Of a stretch of 5,922 nucleotides of DNA, positions 5,209-5,922 are shown piece by piece; the first letter of the stretch is position 1, and each line of letters starts with the position of its first letter. The stretch spans positions 1-5,922 of the forward strand of contig JAHKAT010000188.1 of NCBI GenBank assembly GCA_018825925.1, read 5' to 3'. The notes beneath the pieces were generated by a model, which saw only the letters and a program-made list of their open reading frames with translations, searched no databases and had not been told where the DNA came from. The stretch is from Bacteroidota bacterium. GTDB taxonomy: Bacteria; Bacteroidota; Bacteroidia; Flavobacteriales_D; Crocinitomicaceae. A program made the translations under genes and the position numbers.

Positions 5209-5922
5209 GGTTTTTAAATAGACCCATTCACGAAATTTATATTTCTTTTTAGATTTCCCGTTACGGTCTGTGGTATGACTAATATCCATTAATCCAACCA
5301 AGGGATTGTCATTTTTAGTTCTAGTGATCCCATTTGCTTTCGGTTTTAGTAGCACGGTGTCAAAATCGCCCTCGCGACCATCGTGATAGAGTCTTGTGAT
5401 GTAATATGAATCATCATTTTTCAAATGAATCTTTTTTTCTAAATACGCCCATCTTGGCACCTGAATGAAAGAATTTCTATTGGAAATTGGGACCAATTTG
5501 ACATATTCTTGATAATGCTTGGAAAGATAAATTTCATTAAAAGAAGCTCCCTTTATTCTTAAATTAAAAGGTGTAAATCCAGTATATACCGTGTCTGATT
5601 TTCCAAAAACAACAAATGGGAGCTCCATTTTTACAGGGTTCCACCTGCCTTCTATTAAACGAAGTCGACTGAGTCGTGCAGCACAAACAGCAACTATTAA
5701 TCCGGGCATAAACACACTTTTCGCCAATCCAAAAAGAGCGCTGCCTACAGAATATTCATACGCTATTAATACAAATTGAATGATAAAAACAATTCCATAA
5801 TACATTAAAATGCGTTTGGTTATCCGATCAATATCTATCGTTTTTTTATAGGTGAAAAAACTAGAATTGTTCAATGCATTATTAAGAATAGTGGCGAAAA
5901 TGGAAATTCCAAAAAAGAAAAG
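5206..5922 (-). CDS. Hypothetical membrane protein, 5' end missing at the window edge
   Basis: I do not recognise this protein. The frame is open from the right edge, and 238 residues are visible before TAG. A TTG at 5874 is a possible internal start, but the codons upstream of it (LFFFGISIFATIL, then NNAL) are strongly hydrophobic and look like the end of a membrane helix, so the real start is probably outside the window. Two further likely membrane helices follow: ILMYYGIVFIIQFVLIAYEY and ALFGLAKSVFMPGLIVAVCA. A Lys/Arg-rich stretch, FTYKKTIDIDRITKR, precedes the first of these two. The remaining 140 or so residues are hydrophilic, rich in aromatic and beta-branched residues, and end in a basic stretch (NGKSKKKYKF), suggesting a soluble beta-rich domain. 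There are no cysteine clusters, nucleotide-binding loops or enzyme motifs that I can see. Codon use resembles its neighbours. It is separated from the BLUF-like gene by 209 bases and a possible terminator, so it is probably a separate transcription unit. Confidence 0.75.
   Translation of the reverse strand, partial: LFFFGISIFATILNNALNNSSFFTYKKTIDIDRITKRILMYYGIVFIIQFVLIAYEYSVGSALFGLAKSVFMPGLIVAVCAARLSRLRLIEGRWNPVKMELPFVVFGKSDTVYTGFTPFNLRIKGASFNEIYLSKHYQEYVKLVPISNRNSFIQVPRWAYLEKKIHLKNDDSYYITRLYHDGREGDFDTVLLKPKANGITRTKNDNPLVGLMDISHTTDRNGKSKKKYKFREWVYLKT

Noticed and set aside
5206..5874. Reading the right-hand membrane protein as complete with a TTG start at 5874
   Set aside because: The frame stays open to base 5922 and encodes a hydrophobic helix there, so the start is most likely outside the window.

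Overview
The window is AT-rich, gene-dense bacterial DNA that reads as a member of the Bacteroidota, probably a pigmented flavobacterium or a relative. The grounds are the Flavobacterium-type CrtI and CrtB sequences, the weak or absent Shine-Dalgarno sequences, and A/T-rich leaders ending in AAATAATG. This placement rests on protein character seen by eye, not on a database search.

Positions 2-4560 (+) hold five tightly packed co-directional genes that form one apparent operon. They are crtI (phytoene desaturase, 5' end cut by the window edge), crtB (phytoene synthase), idi (type 1 isopentenyl-diphosphate isomerase), a 6-pyruvoyl-tetrahydropterin synthase (PTPS) family gene, and a class I DNA photolyase. 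Spacing is 12 nt, then overlaps of 1, 4 and 23 nt. The first three genes make one metabolic unit: Idi supplies the DMAPP/IPP balance, CrtB condenses two GGPP into phytoene, and CrtI desaturates it to lycopene or a related polyene. No cyclase or hydroxylase gene lies in the window, so the final carotenoid cannot be named. The last two genes give the operon a wider light-protection theme: photolyase repairs UV damage, and PTPS makes a reduced pterin that may or may not be connected to it.

Positions 4574-4996 (-) hold a short gene convergent with the photolyase. I read it as a single-domain BLUF-fold (blue-light sensor) protein in which the usual flavin-contacting Tyr, Asn and Gln all appear to be replaced. 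It is the most unusual item here. A perfect 9-bp hairpin inside the 3' end of the photolyase gene (4511-4534) is placed to act as its terminator.

Positions 4997-5205 are noncoding and A/T-rich. They contain an inverted repeat with a third half-site, a doubtful 21-codon ORF and a weak terminator-like hairpin. Positions 5206-5922 (-) hold the 3' part of a gene for an unrecognised membrane protein that runs off the right edge.
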